Assembly: GCF_963664735.1 (NCBI RefSeq)
Contig: NZ_OY761553.1
Span: forward strand, 1,999,303 to 2,063,302
DNA length: 64,000 nt
Source of the DNA: an uncultured Cohaesibacter sp.
GTDB taxonomy: Bacteria > Pseudomonadota > Alphaproteobacteria > Rhizobiales > Cohaesibacteraceae
Direction: 5' to 3'
Shown one piece after another: positions 1 through 8,316 of this stretch. The position numbers and the translations under genes were made by a program. Every line of letters begins with the position of its first letter. Positions within the stretch are counted from its first letter, which is position 1. The notes beneath the pieces were generated by a model, which ran no database searches, was not told where the DNA came from, and was given only the letters and a program-made list of their open reading frames with translations.

Positions 1-272
1 GGCCCTAGAAAGGCAATCAACTGCTCACGGGCCAGTTGCGGCGTGTGAATGCCATCTTCTTCGGGCTTCAGCGCAATGAAGGCCAATCGGCTGGGGGAAG
101 CCAGTTCCAGAAAGGGCCGAGCGTGCATTTCACGAATCATCGGCGCACGCAGAGAGTGGTTGAGATGGGCTTTCAGCGGACTCTTCCAGCTTTCCACTGC
201 AGACGACGCAAGGGGCATCCCGTCAGTCAGGTCTTCTCGTGATGGAGTTTCTGCCACTATTTTGATCCCCAT
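1..272 (-). CDS. DUF3422 family protein, N-terminal part (runs off the left edge)
   Basis: About 90 codons read leftward from an ATG at 272 to the window edge without a stop. The protein contains the motif REMHARPF followed by LASPSRLAFIAL and then REQLIAFLG, the N-terminal signature of the DUF3422 family (histidine-rich ARPF motif, then a conserved Pro-x-Arg). Family members are about 420-450 residues long, so most of the gene lies outside. DUF3422 proteins have no settled function; many carry C-terminal membrane segments. No strong ribosome-binding site precedes the ATG. It lies 128 bp beyond the arsenic genes on the same strand and may be co-transcribed, but no functional link is known. 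Confidence 0.72.
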   Translation of the reverse strand, partial: MGIKIVAETPSREDLTDGMPLASSAVESWKSPLKAHLNHSLRAPMIREMHARPFLELASPSRLAFIALKPEEDGIHTPQLAREQLIAFLG

Positions 273-400
273 GTCCGCAGTTGCTGAGTTGCTTGGGCTT
301 TTGGTTGCCTTCGTTGACCCTAGTAAGCCGGGGAAGGCATTTCTGGTCAAGACAGAATAATGCCTGTTCGTGACAATAATTCAAAAGAGCCGACAGCGGA

Positions 401-1063
401 TCATTCTTGCTCAAGCACCATGCGGGCAAGCGGCAGGGCAATGAAGACGGCCAGCAACTGGCAAAGGGCAAAAAGCAATCCATCCTGAAGACGAAGACCT
501 GCATAGGTATCGGAGAAGCCACGGGCGATAGACACGGCGGGATTGGCAAAACAGGTGGAAGAGGTAAACCATATGGCTGCCGTCACATAGAGCGAGACAG
601 CACTGGGTATCGCCTCTGGCCTGGAGCGCTGACAAATAAAAATGGTGAGCAACAAGCCGCCCGTAGCGACCAGCTCGGCAACCCATTGCTCCACCCCGAA
701 GCGCTGGTTCTGCGCCATGGAAACGATGGTCTCTGCGAACATGAAATTCGCAAGCATGGTTCCGGCGATGCCCCCCAAAATCTGCATTGCCACAAAAAGG
801 AAAGCCTTGGAGATGGGAAATTCCCTGCGCAGGACAAAAGCCAATGTAACGGCGGGATTGAAATGAGCGCCAGAAATGGGCCCATACATGGTGATGAGTA
901 CGAAGAGAATTGCAGCTGGCGGCAAGGTGTTGCCGAAAAGAGCCACACCTGCATTATCGGGAGAAAGCCCTCCGGTCATGATGCCAGAGCCGATAATGGT
1001 GCAAAGTAGTGTTCCCGTGCCCAAGAATTCAGCCAGCAGCTGAGCTCTCAGAGTATAAGTCAT
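401..1063 (-). CDS. aqpS: MIP-family aquaglyceroporin of the arsenic cluster (AqpS-like)
   Basis: A 220-residue membrane channel of the major intrinsic protein family. Both half-helix signatures are visible: HFNPAV near residue 68 and FANPAVSIAR near residue 174, the latter carrying the selectivity-filter Arg. Six hydrophobic segments cover most of the chain, the usual size for the family. It starts 6 bp after the arsC stop. In Sinorhizobium meliloti the ars operon carries an aquaglyceroporin, AqpS, in place of an arsenite pump, and arsenite made by ArsC leaves by diffusion. The same role is inferred here because no ArsB or Acr3 gene is present. Uptake or release of other small solutes is equally possible from sequence alone. 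Confidence 0.82.
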   Translation of the reverse strand: MTYTLRAQLLAEFLGTGTLLCTIIGSGIMTGGLSPDNAGVALFGNTLPPAAILFVLITMYGPISGAHFNPAVTLAFVLRREFPISKAFLFVAMQILGGIAGTMLANFMFAETIVSMAQNQRFGVEQWVAELVATGGLLLTIFICQRSRPEAIPSAVSLYVTAAIWFTSSTCFANPAVSIARGFSDTYAGLRLQDGLLFALCQLLAVFIALPLARMVLEQE

Positions 1064-1069
1064 TTCCTG

Positions 1070-1570
1070 CTAGTCTCCGGTTGCGCCCGAGAAACTGCCT
1101 ATCTCCTGCATGGCGGCTGTCAGTCGGTCCGGCTCCATGGTTTCGATTGGCAGTGCAACGAATCTTCCGATGCGATCTGACAATTGCGCATAAGCGGTGA
1201 GAAATGCAAGCTGCATATCCTTGTCGTCGCCAACTTCTGCGGCGGGATCAGGGATACCCCAATGGGCCAGTGCGGGTTCTCCCGGCCAAACCGGACAGAG
1301 TTCTCCGGCGGCGCGATCACAAACGGTTATAATGTAATCCATCTGCGGGGCGCCCTCGCGACAGAATTCACTCCAGTTTTTTGAACGCAAGCGGCAGATT
1401 GGATAGCCGAACTGTTCGAGAAGCTGAATGGCCCATGGATTGGGCTGGCCTGCGGGCTGACTGCCAGCAGAGAAAGCATTGAACCGCCCTTGCCCCATGC
1501 GCCCCAAAATCGCCTCCGCCATGATGGATCGAGAGGAATTTCCGGTACAAAGAAAAAGGATATTTCGCAT
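1070..1570 (-). CDS. arsC: arsenate reductase, thioredoxin-coupled (LMW phosphatase fold)
   Basis: A 166-residue cytoplasmic enzyme that reduces arsenate to arsenite. The N-terminal phosphate-binding loop CTGNSSR (Cys8 to Arg14) is the CX5R motif of low-molecular-weight tyrosine phosphatases. Cys84 (VCDRA) and Cys92 (ELCPVWPG) are the resolving thiols of the thioredoxin-dependent ArsC class, and DPA near residue 108 supplies the acid. The ATG at 1570 is preferred over an upstream in-frame start because GAGGGAG lies just before it and the protein then begins at the conserved MRNILFLC. It lies between arsR and the aquaglyceroporin; 224 bp separate it from arsR, so a second promoter is possible. 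Confidence 0.92.
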   Translation of the reverse strand: MRNILFLCTGNSSRSIMAEAILGRMGQGRFNAFSAGSQPAGQPNPWAIQLLEQFGYPICRLRSKNWSEFCREGAPQMDYIITVCDRAAGELCPVWPGEPALAHWGIPDPAAEVGDDKDMQLAFLTAYAQLSDRIGRFVALPIETMEPDRLTAAMQEIGSFSGATGD

Positions 1571-1794
1571 TTGGTGCTCCCTCGCACTGCAAAAGTTGGG
1601 ACGAGACGGGTTATGTCGTGCTGTAGCCCAGCACACACCATATTTTCAGCGCGATTGATACTAACCTATTTGCCTAGCGCATTTTAACAAGCGCAGTGAT
1701 ACCACCTTGCACCCACTGAGTGTAGTTGCAGATTTAGCCTTTTAATATTTATCAGACCATTTCTCGCATCCGCAAAGGCTAATTCATCTGCAGC

Positions 1795-2181
1795 TCACGC
1801 CTGCTTGGCCAGAAGGGGATCTCGGTCCTGGAAAAACGGATCGTGCGGCTCCGTCTCAAGGCTATCGGAAGGCATGGCTTGCGGGCATTCATCCTGAAGG
1901 AATGCCATGAGATCCGTCAGGCAATCTTGCAGTCCGAAGTAAATAACGTTACGGCCGCATCTTTGGGAGCGGATGAGCCCTGCACGTTGCAAAATGGAAA
2001 GATGCGTGGATAGCGTATTATGCGGGACGTTTAGCACTTGAGCGATGGTTCCAGCGCCTATCCCCTCAGGGCCGGCCTGCGAGAGAAGCCGGAAGACTTC
2101 GAGGCGCGTGTCCTGAGCCAAAGCAGACAATATTGTCTGAGCGCGTGTTTGCGGATTGCAGTTTTCAGAAGTCGATGTCAT
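1795..2181 (-). CDS. arsR: ArsR-family metalloregulator of the arsenic cluster
   Basis: A 128-residue winged-helix repressor. Residues 15-82 hold the ArsR fold: LSALAQDTRLEVFRLL, a recognition helix around NVPHNTLSTHLSILQRAGLI, and the wing RCGRNVIYFGL. The classical ELCVCDL metal site is absent. Candidate arsenite-binding thiols are Cys75, Cys87 and Cys99, with Cys8 at the N-terminus. ArsR proteins place their As(III) sites at different positions, so which Cys bind is not decided here. As first gene of arsR-arsC-aqpS it probably represses its own operon. The first codon overlaps one copy of an ATTCAAAC direct repeat that could be its operator. Confidence 0.88.
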   Translation of the reverse strand: MTSTSENCNPQTRAQTILSALAQDTRLEVFRLLSQAGPEGIGAGTIAQVLNVPHNTLSTHLSILQRAGLIRSQRCGRNVIYFGLQDCLTDLMAFLQDECPQAMPSDSLETEPHDPFFQDRDPLLAKQA

Positions 2182-2204
2182 TCAAACCTGCCTGTTATTC
2201 AAAC
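2179..2204. promoter_or_regulatory. Candidate ArsR operator: direct repeat ATTCAAAC
   Basis: ATTCAAAC occurs at 2180-2187 and again at 2197-2204, a 17-bp period that places both copies on nearly the same helix face. The first copy covers the arsR start codon. The position suggests autorepression, but the repeat is short and direct rather than inverted, so this is only a candidate. Confidence 0.3.
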
Positions 2205-2692
2205 GTAAACAACCTGCTTTAAAGTCAGCTCCCTCTGTGACTTTCTCTTAAGGTTCGAACAAAGCCGCACGCTTGCTGCGTCAGGCGCATCAGCTGTTCA
2301 CAGATGATAGAAGCAAGAAAGCCACTCTTCACGGAAACCGGAAAACCGAACAAAAATAATCACGGCATCAAATGGGTGTCTTTCAGAAGGAAACAGACTA
2401 TGGGTCGGTGGATATCGACGGCTAATGACACCTGAATGACAACAGCCGCAAAAAGTGCCGAACCCCATGACTATTTTGTTCTTTTGTGATGCAAAGGCGC
2501 GGATCAGTGGATATACTTTCACAAATCCTGAGGAGATGGAAAAGTGACCTGACAAGCGGAGCCGGAGACGGGCCCATGCCGCTATTGTGATGAGCGGTGA
2601 AAGCGAAAAAATCTTGCAAAAGACAGTTTGACCTTTGATCTGGATAATAAGGCAGCTACACAGGGACAGGCGAATAAAAGGAATGAAAGAAA
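2182..2692. other. Divergent intergenic region, arsR / ppdK
   Basis: 511 bp between the divergent arsR and ppdK start codons. It must hold both promoters. Short open frames on the minus strand (for example 2298-2555) have no recognisable domain and no ribosome-binding site. No tRNA or strong hairpin was seen. Confidence 0.5.
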
Positions 2693-5365
2693 ATGGTTCT
2701 GGCGTCTCATTGGGTCTATAATTTTGGCGGTGATAAAGCTGATGGCAGTGCCAGAATGCTTAATCTGCTCGGCAGCAAAGGGGCCAACCTTGCCGAGATG
2801 ACCAATATGGGGCTACCTGTGCCTCCCGGCTTCACGATCACCACGGAACTTTGCAATAGCTATTTCGCCATGGGACATGTCTATCCGGCCAGCCTGAAAA
2901 GCGAAGTGGACGCCGCGCTAGAGCGCATTTGCAAACAAACCGGAAGATGCCTCAACAGTCCAGACAAGCCGCTGTTGCTTTCCATTCGTTCCGGCGCACG
3001 CACTTCCATTCCCGGCATGATGGAGGCAATCCTCAATCTTGGCCTCAATGATGAAACCGTTGAGGCTCTGGCTCGCGAAACCGGCGACCGGCGCTTTGCC
3101 TATGACAATTATCGCCGTTTCATCCAGAAATATAGCGACGTCGTTTTGGGCATCGATCAGACCGCGTTTGAGGAAATCATCGAGGATTACAAAGACGAGC
3201 GCGATATTCTCTATGATGCCGACCTTTCAGCCGATGACTGGACCAGCATCATTGCCCAGTTCAAGAACATGGTGGAGGAAGAGCTTGACGAGCCTTTCCC
3301 GCAGGACATTCAAAAACAGCTCTGGGGCGCCATCAGTTCGGTCTTTTCGTCCTGGATGAATGCGCGTGCCATTACCTACCGTCATCTGCATGACATTCCT
3401 GAGGACTGGGGCACCTCGGCCAACGTGCAAACCATGGTGTTCGGTAATCTCAACGAGAAATCTGCGGTCGCGGTTGCCTTTACGCGCAGTCAGGAGACCG
3501 GCGAGAAGAAACTCGAAGGCAGTTTCCTGCCCAATGCCCATGGCGAGGACATCATCTCGGGGCAAACCAAGCCGCTTCCGCTCGAACGGATCGAGGGCTC
3601 GGAAATCAAGAGCATGGAAGAGTTGATGCCCGACTTGTTCGGGGAGTTTCTCTCTATCTGCGATCGGCTTGAAAAGCACTATAAGGACATGATGAAGCTG
3701 GGCGTGACCATAGAGAATGGCAAATTGTGGCTGTTGCAGGCCCGCGCTGCGACGCGCACACCCAAAGCCGCCTTGCGGGTTGCTGTTGATCTGGCCAAGG
3801 AAGGTCTGATCACTGAGGCCGATGCCGTTTCGCGGGTTGATCCACGCTCTCTCGATCAATTGCTCCACCCCACCATTTCGGAAAGCGAAAAACGCGTTGT
3901 CTTCGCCAAGGGCATGGCGTCTTCTCCCGGTGCAGCTTCGGGGCATCTGGTGTTCAGCACCAAGGATGCGGAAGAATTTGTCAGCCATGGGCGACAGGTC
4001 ATTCTCATGCGCATCGAGACGAGCCCCGAAGACGTCTATGGCATGCATATTGCCCGCGGCATCGTTACGGCACGCGGCGGGATGACAAGCCATGCGGCAG
4101 TTGTTGCGCGTGGCATGGGCATTCCTTGCGTTACCGGCGCAGGGGCCATGCATATTGACTATGCGGATGATAGTGTCACGGTCGGCTCGGTCGTATTGCG
4201 CAAAGGTGACTTGATCACCATTGACGGCAGCTCGGGCGATGTGCTCAACGGCGATGTGCAGATGCAAAATCCCGAGCTGAGCGAAGAGTTCGCTACGCTG
4301 ATGGACTGGGTGGACAATATCCGCCGCCTCAAGGTGCGCTGCAATGCCGACACGCCACAGGACGCCAAAGCTGCGCGAGACTTCGGCGCGGAAGGAATCG
4401 GGCTTTGTCGCACCGAGCATATGTTCTTTCAGGATGACCGCATCTTCGATATTCGCGCAATGATCGTTGCCACCAGTGAAGAAGACCGCCGCCGGTCCAT
4501 GGACAAGCTCTTGCCATTGCAGCGGGCGGACTTTGAGGCCTTGTTTGAAACCATGGCCGGATTGCCGGTAACAATCCGCTTGCTCGACCCTCCTCTGCAC
4601 GAATTCCTGCCCAATAATGCCAGCGACATTGCCGCTATGGCCGAGGCACTCAAGGTTGATGTGGCAAGCATGACCAGCCGCATCAATGCCATGCACGAGT
4701 TCAACCCGATGCTAGGCCACCGGGGCTGCCGCCTTGCCATTTCCAAGCCGGAAGTTGTTGAAATGCAGGCTCGTGCCATATTTGAAGCTGCCGTTGCAGC
4801 AGGTGAGAAGACCGGCGCGCCGGTGCAGCCAGAAATCATGGTGCCGCTCGTTTCCATCCGTGAAGAGCTGGAATTCGTCAAGGCGCGCATTGATTCCACT
4901 GCCAAAGCGGTAATGAAGGAAATGGGCCACGAGATCGCCTATATGGTTGGCACCATGATCGAGCTGCCACGCGCCGCTTTGCAGGCCCGCAAGATCGCTG
5001 AGTCGGCAGAATTCTTCTCCTTTGGCACCAATGACCTGACACAGACAACCTACGGCATCAGCCGCGACGATGCCGCTCGTTTCATTGCCGACTATATCAA
5101 GGCCGGTGTTCTGGAGCAGGATCCATTCATCTCCATCGATATTGAAGGAGTGGGCGAGCTGATCGAGATCGCCTCCGAGCGTGGCCGCTTTGCCCGCCCT
5201 GACATCAAGCTGGGCATTTGTGGCGAGCATGGTGGTGATCCGGTATCGATCGAATTTTGCGAACGGGTCGGGCTTGACTATGTTTCCTGCTCGCCATACC
5301 GCGTGCCGATTGCCCGCCTTGCTGCGGCGCAAGCAACGCTGCGCCGGCATCAGCAGATAAGGTGA
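2693..5365 (+). CDS. ppdK: pyruvate, phosphate dikinase
   Basis: An 890-residue cytoplasmic enzyme interconverting pyruvate, ATP and phosphate with phosphoenolpyruvate, AMP and pyrophosphate; it links pyruvate to gluconeogenesis. The N-terminal ATP-grasp domain begins with GSKGANLAEM. The central swivelling domain has the phospho-histidine motif GGMTSHAAVVARGMG near residue 462. The C-terminal TIM barrel carries the PEP site and the catalytic Cys in GICGEHGGDP near residue 842. The length is normal for the bacterial enzyme (about 880-890). The ATG at 2693 follows an AAAGGAA element. It stands alone, divergent from arsR. Confidence 0.97.
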   Translation: MVLASHWVYNFGGDKADGSARMLNLLGSKGANLAEMTNMGLPVPPGFTITTELCNSYFAMGHVYPASLKSEVDAALERICKQTGRCLNSPDKPLLLSIRSGARTSIPGMMEAILNLGLNDETVEALARETGDRRFAYDNYRRFIQKYSDVVLGIDQTAFEEIIEDYKDERDILYDADLSADDWTSIIAQFKNMVEEELDEPFPQDIQKQLWGAISSVFSSWMNARAITYRHLHDIPEDWGTSANVQTMVFGNLNEKSAVAVAFTRSQETGEKKLEGSFLPNAHGEDIISGQTKPLPLERIEGSEIKSMEELMPDLFGEFLSICDRLEKHYKDMMKLGVTIENGKLWLLQARAATRTPKAALRVAVDLAKEGLITEADAVSRVDPRSLDQLLHPTISESEKRVVFAKGMASSPGAASGHLVFSTKDAEEFVSHGRQVILMRIETSPEDVYGMHIARGIVTARGGMTSHAAVVARGMGIPCVTGAGAMHIDYADDSVTVGSVVLRKGDLITIDGSSGDVLNGDVQMQNPELSEEFATLMDWVDNIRRLKVRCNADTPQDAKAARDFGAEGIGLCRTEHMFFQDDRIFDIRAMIVATSEEDRRRSMDKLLPLQRADFEALFETMAGLPVTIRLLDPPLHEFLPNNASDIAAMAEALKVDVASMTSRINAMHEFNPMLGHRGCRLAISKPEVVEMQARAIFEAAVAAGEKTGAPVQPEIMVPLVSIREELEFVKARIDSTAKAVMKEMGHEIAYMVGTMIELPRAALQARKIAESAEFFSFGTNDLTQTTYGISRDDAARFIADYIKAGVLEQDPFISIDIEGVGELIEIASERGRFARPDIKLGICGEHGGDPVSIEFCERVGLDYVSCSPYRVPIARLAAAQATLRRHQQIR

Positions 5366-5745
5366 AAAGACGCCTGCGGTCGTGCGAGGATAACATCTTT
5401 GCCTCCGTTGCGTCGGGATCGCACATAGTTAGCTTTATGTCTTGAGGCTGGACAGGGGCCTATTTGGATCCTATTTGGGATCTTGGCTTGGCTCCTTTAT
5501 GAGCTTTGAGCGATTTCTTTTGCCGCAAAATATTTGGCCTGCAGCCACTGCCCACAGGCAAAACCGGAACTTTTACGGCATTCACAATAATTTCAGCAAA
5601 TTTCGCGTATTTTTCCATAAATTCAATAATTATTACAACAAAATCTCAAAATTCGATAAAATATCCGGCGCAAATAGCAGCCTTGGCCCCTCCCCCATGC
5701 CTTTTGCACAATCGGGAGGGGCCTTTTCAAAGTCAGGATACCCCA
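5366..5745. other. Intergenic region ppdK-lysE with an AT-rich stretch
   Basis: 380 bp. The part from about 5580 to 5665 is strongly AT-rich and ends in a GC-rich terminator-like hairpin (5685-5727) only 18 bp before the next start codon. The layout would fit a small transcript or a leader with attenuation. No convincing peptide is encoded. Confidence 0.4.
5685..5727 (+). terminator. Terminator-like hairpin in the lysE leader
   Basis: GGCCCCTCCC (5685-5694) pairs perfectly with GGGAGGGGCC (5714-5723); a 19-nt loop lies between and TTTT follows. It sits immediately upstream of the LysE start, about 320 bp after ppdK, so it may end a short transcript or act as an attenuator rather than close ppdK. 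Confidence 0.6.
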
Positions 5746-6375
5746 ATGTCCAGCGTCTATCTTCAAGGCGTCCTCATCGGCCTTGCCATCGCAGCACCGG
5801 TTGGCCCCATTGCGTTGCTCTGCATCCGGCGCACGCTCAGAGACGGCTGGCTCATGGGCATTGCAACGGGCATGGGGGCTGCGACCGCCGACGGGATGTA
5901 TGGCATCATCACCGCAACAGGTCTGGCGATTTCCGGTGTGCTGGTCAGTCATGGTGACTGGATGCGGCTCGGCGGCGGATTACTGATCCTCTATTTGGGT
6001 GTGACGACGTTTTTGCGTGGCTTTGAAAAGCAACCCCATGATCCGGCTGCAGCTCCCTCTGCGCGCGCTCCCCTCAAGGCCTACGCCACGACTTTCCTGC
6101 TTACGGTTTCCAACCCTGCGACGATCATCGCCTTTGTCGGCATGATTTCCGGCCTTTCAAAAGGCGCAGAAAGCGGGCCGCACGCAGCTTACTGGCTGGT
6201 GTTCGGCGTGTTCAGCGGCTCGGCCCTGTGGTGGCTCATTCTGGTTGGCTTCACATCACTGGTGCGTGAGCGGGTGTCTGACCGGTTCATGCAGGCGGTC
6301 GATTTTGTCTCTGGCGGCATCCTCTCTCTATGGGGCATCATGCTCATGTGGGAGAGTGCCAAGCTCTGGCTTTAA
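5746..6375 (+). CDS. LysE/RhtB-family amino-acid exporter
   Basis: A 209-residue inner-membrane protein with about six hydrophobic helices. The N-terminal motif VGPIALLCIRRTLRDGW with the following GMGAATADG is the LysE/RhtB signature, and SNPATIIAF near residue 122 is the second conserved element. Family members export amino acids or related metabolites; the substrate cannot be read from sequence. The ATG at 5746 is chosen because AGGA lies 7 bp upstream and the protein then begins at the conserved first helix. A longer in-frame version starting far upstream would run through the hairpin and AT-rich leader and is unlikely. meaB follows 93 bp downstream. Confidence 0.88.
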   Translation: MSSVYLQGVLIGLAIAAPVGPIALLCIRRTLRDGWLMGIATGMGAATADGMYGIITATGLAISGVLVSHGDWMRLGGGLLILYLGVTTFLRGFEKQPHDPAAAPSARAPLKAYATTFLLTVSNPATIIAFVGMISGLSKGAESGPHAAYWLVFGVFSGSALWWLILVGFTSLVRERVSDRFMQAVDFVSGGILSLWGIMLMWESAKLWL

Positions 6376-6468
6376 GTATAATCTACGCCTAACGTCTGTA
6401 TGGCTAGCTCGGACTCTTATGCTAAGCGATAGGAAACCTCTTGCCCAGCAACCCGAGCCACCGGACCG

Positions 6469-7449
6469 ATGAATAATCCCACCGTGCCCAAAAGTGAACC
6501 AGACTTGAGCCTCGCCACTATCCGTGAAGGGGGCAAGAAGGCGTTGGCGCGTGCGCTCAGCACCATCGAAGCAAAGGAAGACAGCCTCGCTGTCGCCATG
6601 CTACTGGATGAAGCCGCCAAGAATGCTTGCGCTCATGTGGTCGGGCTCACCGGCCCGCCGGGGGTTGGCAAATCCACGCTGACCAACTGCCTCATCCGCC
6701 ATTGGCGTCGTAATGGTGAGCGCGTCGGTGTCATTGCCGTGGACCCCTCATCCCGTTTTTCCATGGGCGCCTTGTTGGGAGACAGGACCCGGCTGGACAC
6801 GGACCCCAGCGACAAGGACGTGTTTGTCCGCTCCATGGCGGCGCGTGATCGCCTGGGTGGTCTGTCTCACGAAGCGGTCGCAGCTATCGTTCTCATGCGC
6901 GCCTTGTTCGACCGGGTTCTGGTGGAAAGTGTCGGCATCGGACAATCAGAAGCCGACATCGCCTTCGCCACAGATACTGTCGTGCTGTGCATCCAGCCAG
7001 GCTCCGGCGACAGTCTGCAATTCATGAAAGCTGGCGTCATGGAGCTGCCAGACATCATCGTTGTAACCAAGTCGGATATGGGCAAGCCGGCCCTGCGTGC
7101 AAAGGCCGATGTCGAGGGTGCCTTGTCGCTGACAGCTCGTAAAAACAGACAATGGTCGGCGCCCGTTTTGCTCGTATCAGCTCTTGACGATACAGGGTTA
7201 CAACAACTTATAGCAGAAATTGACAAGCACCGAGGCAGCATTCTGGAGAATGATCATTTCCTGTCCTTGCGCCAAGATCAGACGCTGGTTTGGCTGCTCG
7301 ACAGGATCCGCAGAAAATTCGGAGAAATAGGATTGGCCCAAGTGGATGCCGCAAACGAGATAAAACGGGCTGGAGGCCCCTTCATGGCAGAGCATCACAT
7401 TTCGAGAGAACTGACAAACCGTCTTAGAAATGCAATAAGAGTCAAATAA
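6469..7449 (+). CDS. meaB: MeaB/ArgK-family G3E GTPase, methylmalonyl-CoA mutase chaperone
   Basis: A 326-residue P-loop GTPase. Walker A is GPPGVGKS (about residues 62-69), followed by the family motif AVDPSSRFSMGALLGDR, the ESVGIGQSE switch (usually ETVGVGQSE) and the base-recognition motif TKSD. These are the hallmarks of MeaB, which guards adenosylcobalamin-dependent acyl-CoA mutases and gates cofactor loading. No mutase gene lies in the window, so the client enzyme is elsewhere. The length is normal. The ribosome-binding site before the ATG is weak (CGGA). Confidence 0.9.
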   Translation: MNNPTVPKSEPDLSLATIREGGKKALARALSTIEAKEDSLAVAMLLDEAAKNACAHVVGLTGPPGVGKSTLTNCLIRHWRRNGERVGVIAVDPSSRFSMGALLGDRTRLDTDPSDKDVFVRSMAARDRLGGLSHEAVAAIVLMRALFDRVLVESVGIGQSEADIAFATDTVVLCIQPGSGDSLQFMKAGVMELPDIIVVTKSDMGKPALRAKADVEGALSLTARKNRQWSAPVLLVSALDDTGLQQLIAEIDKHRGSILENDHFLSLRQDQTLVWLLDRIRRKFGEIGLAQVDAANEIKRAGGPFMAEHHISRELTNRLRNAIRVK

Positions 7450-8316
7450 AACCGTTAGGCAAAATTCACCTGAAACGCTTCCGTACATTAAGTGTATGTT
7501 CAAGAGTATCGTCTTTATTGATATGAAACTTTTAGTCTATTTCTTATTGTAACTATTCGCGATAAACAGCTTCGATGAGCATTTTCCGAGAAACGCCAGA
7601 TCATGAAAATCTAAAAAATTTTTCTATTCATAACTTTTCTCAATTGATTTTTAGGTAAAATCTGAAAATTTAAACACAAAATAGTACAAATATGGGGTGA
7701 TTTAATATCCATTTCCGGCTAGATTTAAATTGTCTATATGCCAGCTCAGGAGCGCGTCACCTTAATTGGCTCTAGGTGTAGTGCGGACATTCTGCGGGGA
7801 CTGTTCTGACAATCGCCTCCTACGTTTGATGTTCTTTGCTGGTTTGAACCAAACGGTAGAGCGCGTATATAGGCATTAACTGCCCGGACCCTTAACAGGG
7901 CTCCGGGCTTTTTTTGTGTTGATCTGTCTTTGCTTTTTTGTTTTGGAATCCGTTTTCGCCATCTGCAAATTTTGCAGCACAACCAGAAATGTGTATTCGC
8001 GACCATAAAAATTCCGGCAAGGAACGACTCAGCTTGCATTGCATTTTGACAACAGTCCTCCACAGGCGAGGCCCTAAAAATGATCCATATTGTCATAATT
8101 ACTTAGAGAAAATTTTTCCTGCCCAGAGATAGCCCCATTGAGTCGTTACGGGATTTTTAATGCCAAACTGGTCGTTAACGCTCTCTCAAGGTTAATGGTG
8201 CATTATTACCTCTAGCACCGGCTGAAGTCCGGTTGCGATAGTACGCAAATCCTGCCGCGAGTATCAGCCGGGTCTGCGATAGAGTGTAATAGTTGCGTTG
8301 TGTATTTGGTGACAGA
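7450..8316. other. Long intergenic region with a strong terminator and possible small RNA
   Basis: 867 bp. Bases 7555-7740 are very AT-rich and could hold promoters. Bases 7741-7881 are of normal composition and include a small GTTTG/CAAAC hairpin. A strong terminator follows at 7882-7915, more than 430 bp after meaB and 400 bp before the next gene. No protein of convincing quality is encoded on either strand. A terminated small RNA is a reasonable hypothesis. Confidence 0.4.
7882..7915 (+). terminator. Strong Rho-independent terminator in an intergenic region
   Basis: GCCCGGA (7882-7888) pairs with TCCGGGC (7902-7908), followed by seven T (7909-7915). It is too far from meaB to be an obvious terminator for it and probably ends an unannotated transcript. 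Confidence 0.75.

Noticed and set aside
2298..2619. Two small minus-strand frames between arsR and ppdK
   Set aside because: No recognisable motif, no ribosome-binding site and position in a promoter region.
3227..4696. A 489-codon open frame on the minus strand inside ppdK
   Set aside because: It is the antisense shadow of a high-GC coding region; no domain or ribosome-binding site, and ppdK is certain on the other strand.
7741..7915. 6S RNA gene
   Set aside because: The neighbours (zapA, 5-formyl-THF cyclo-ligase) usual for alphaproteobacterial 6S RNA are absent, and I could not form the long closing stem with central bubble. Kept only as an unspecified small-RNA candidate.
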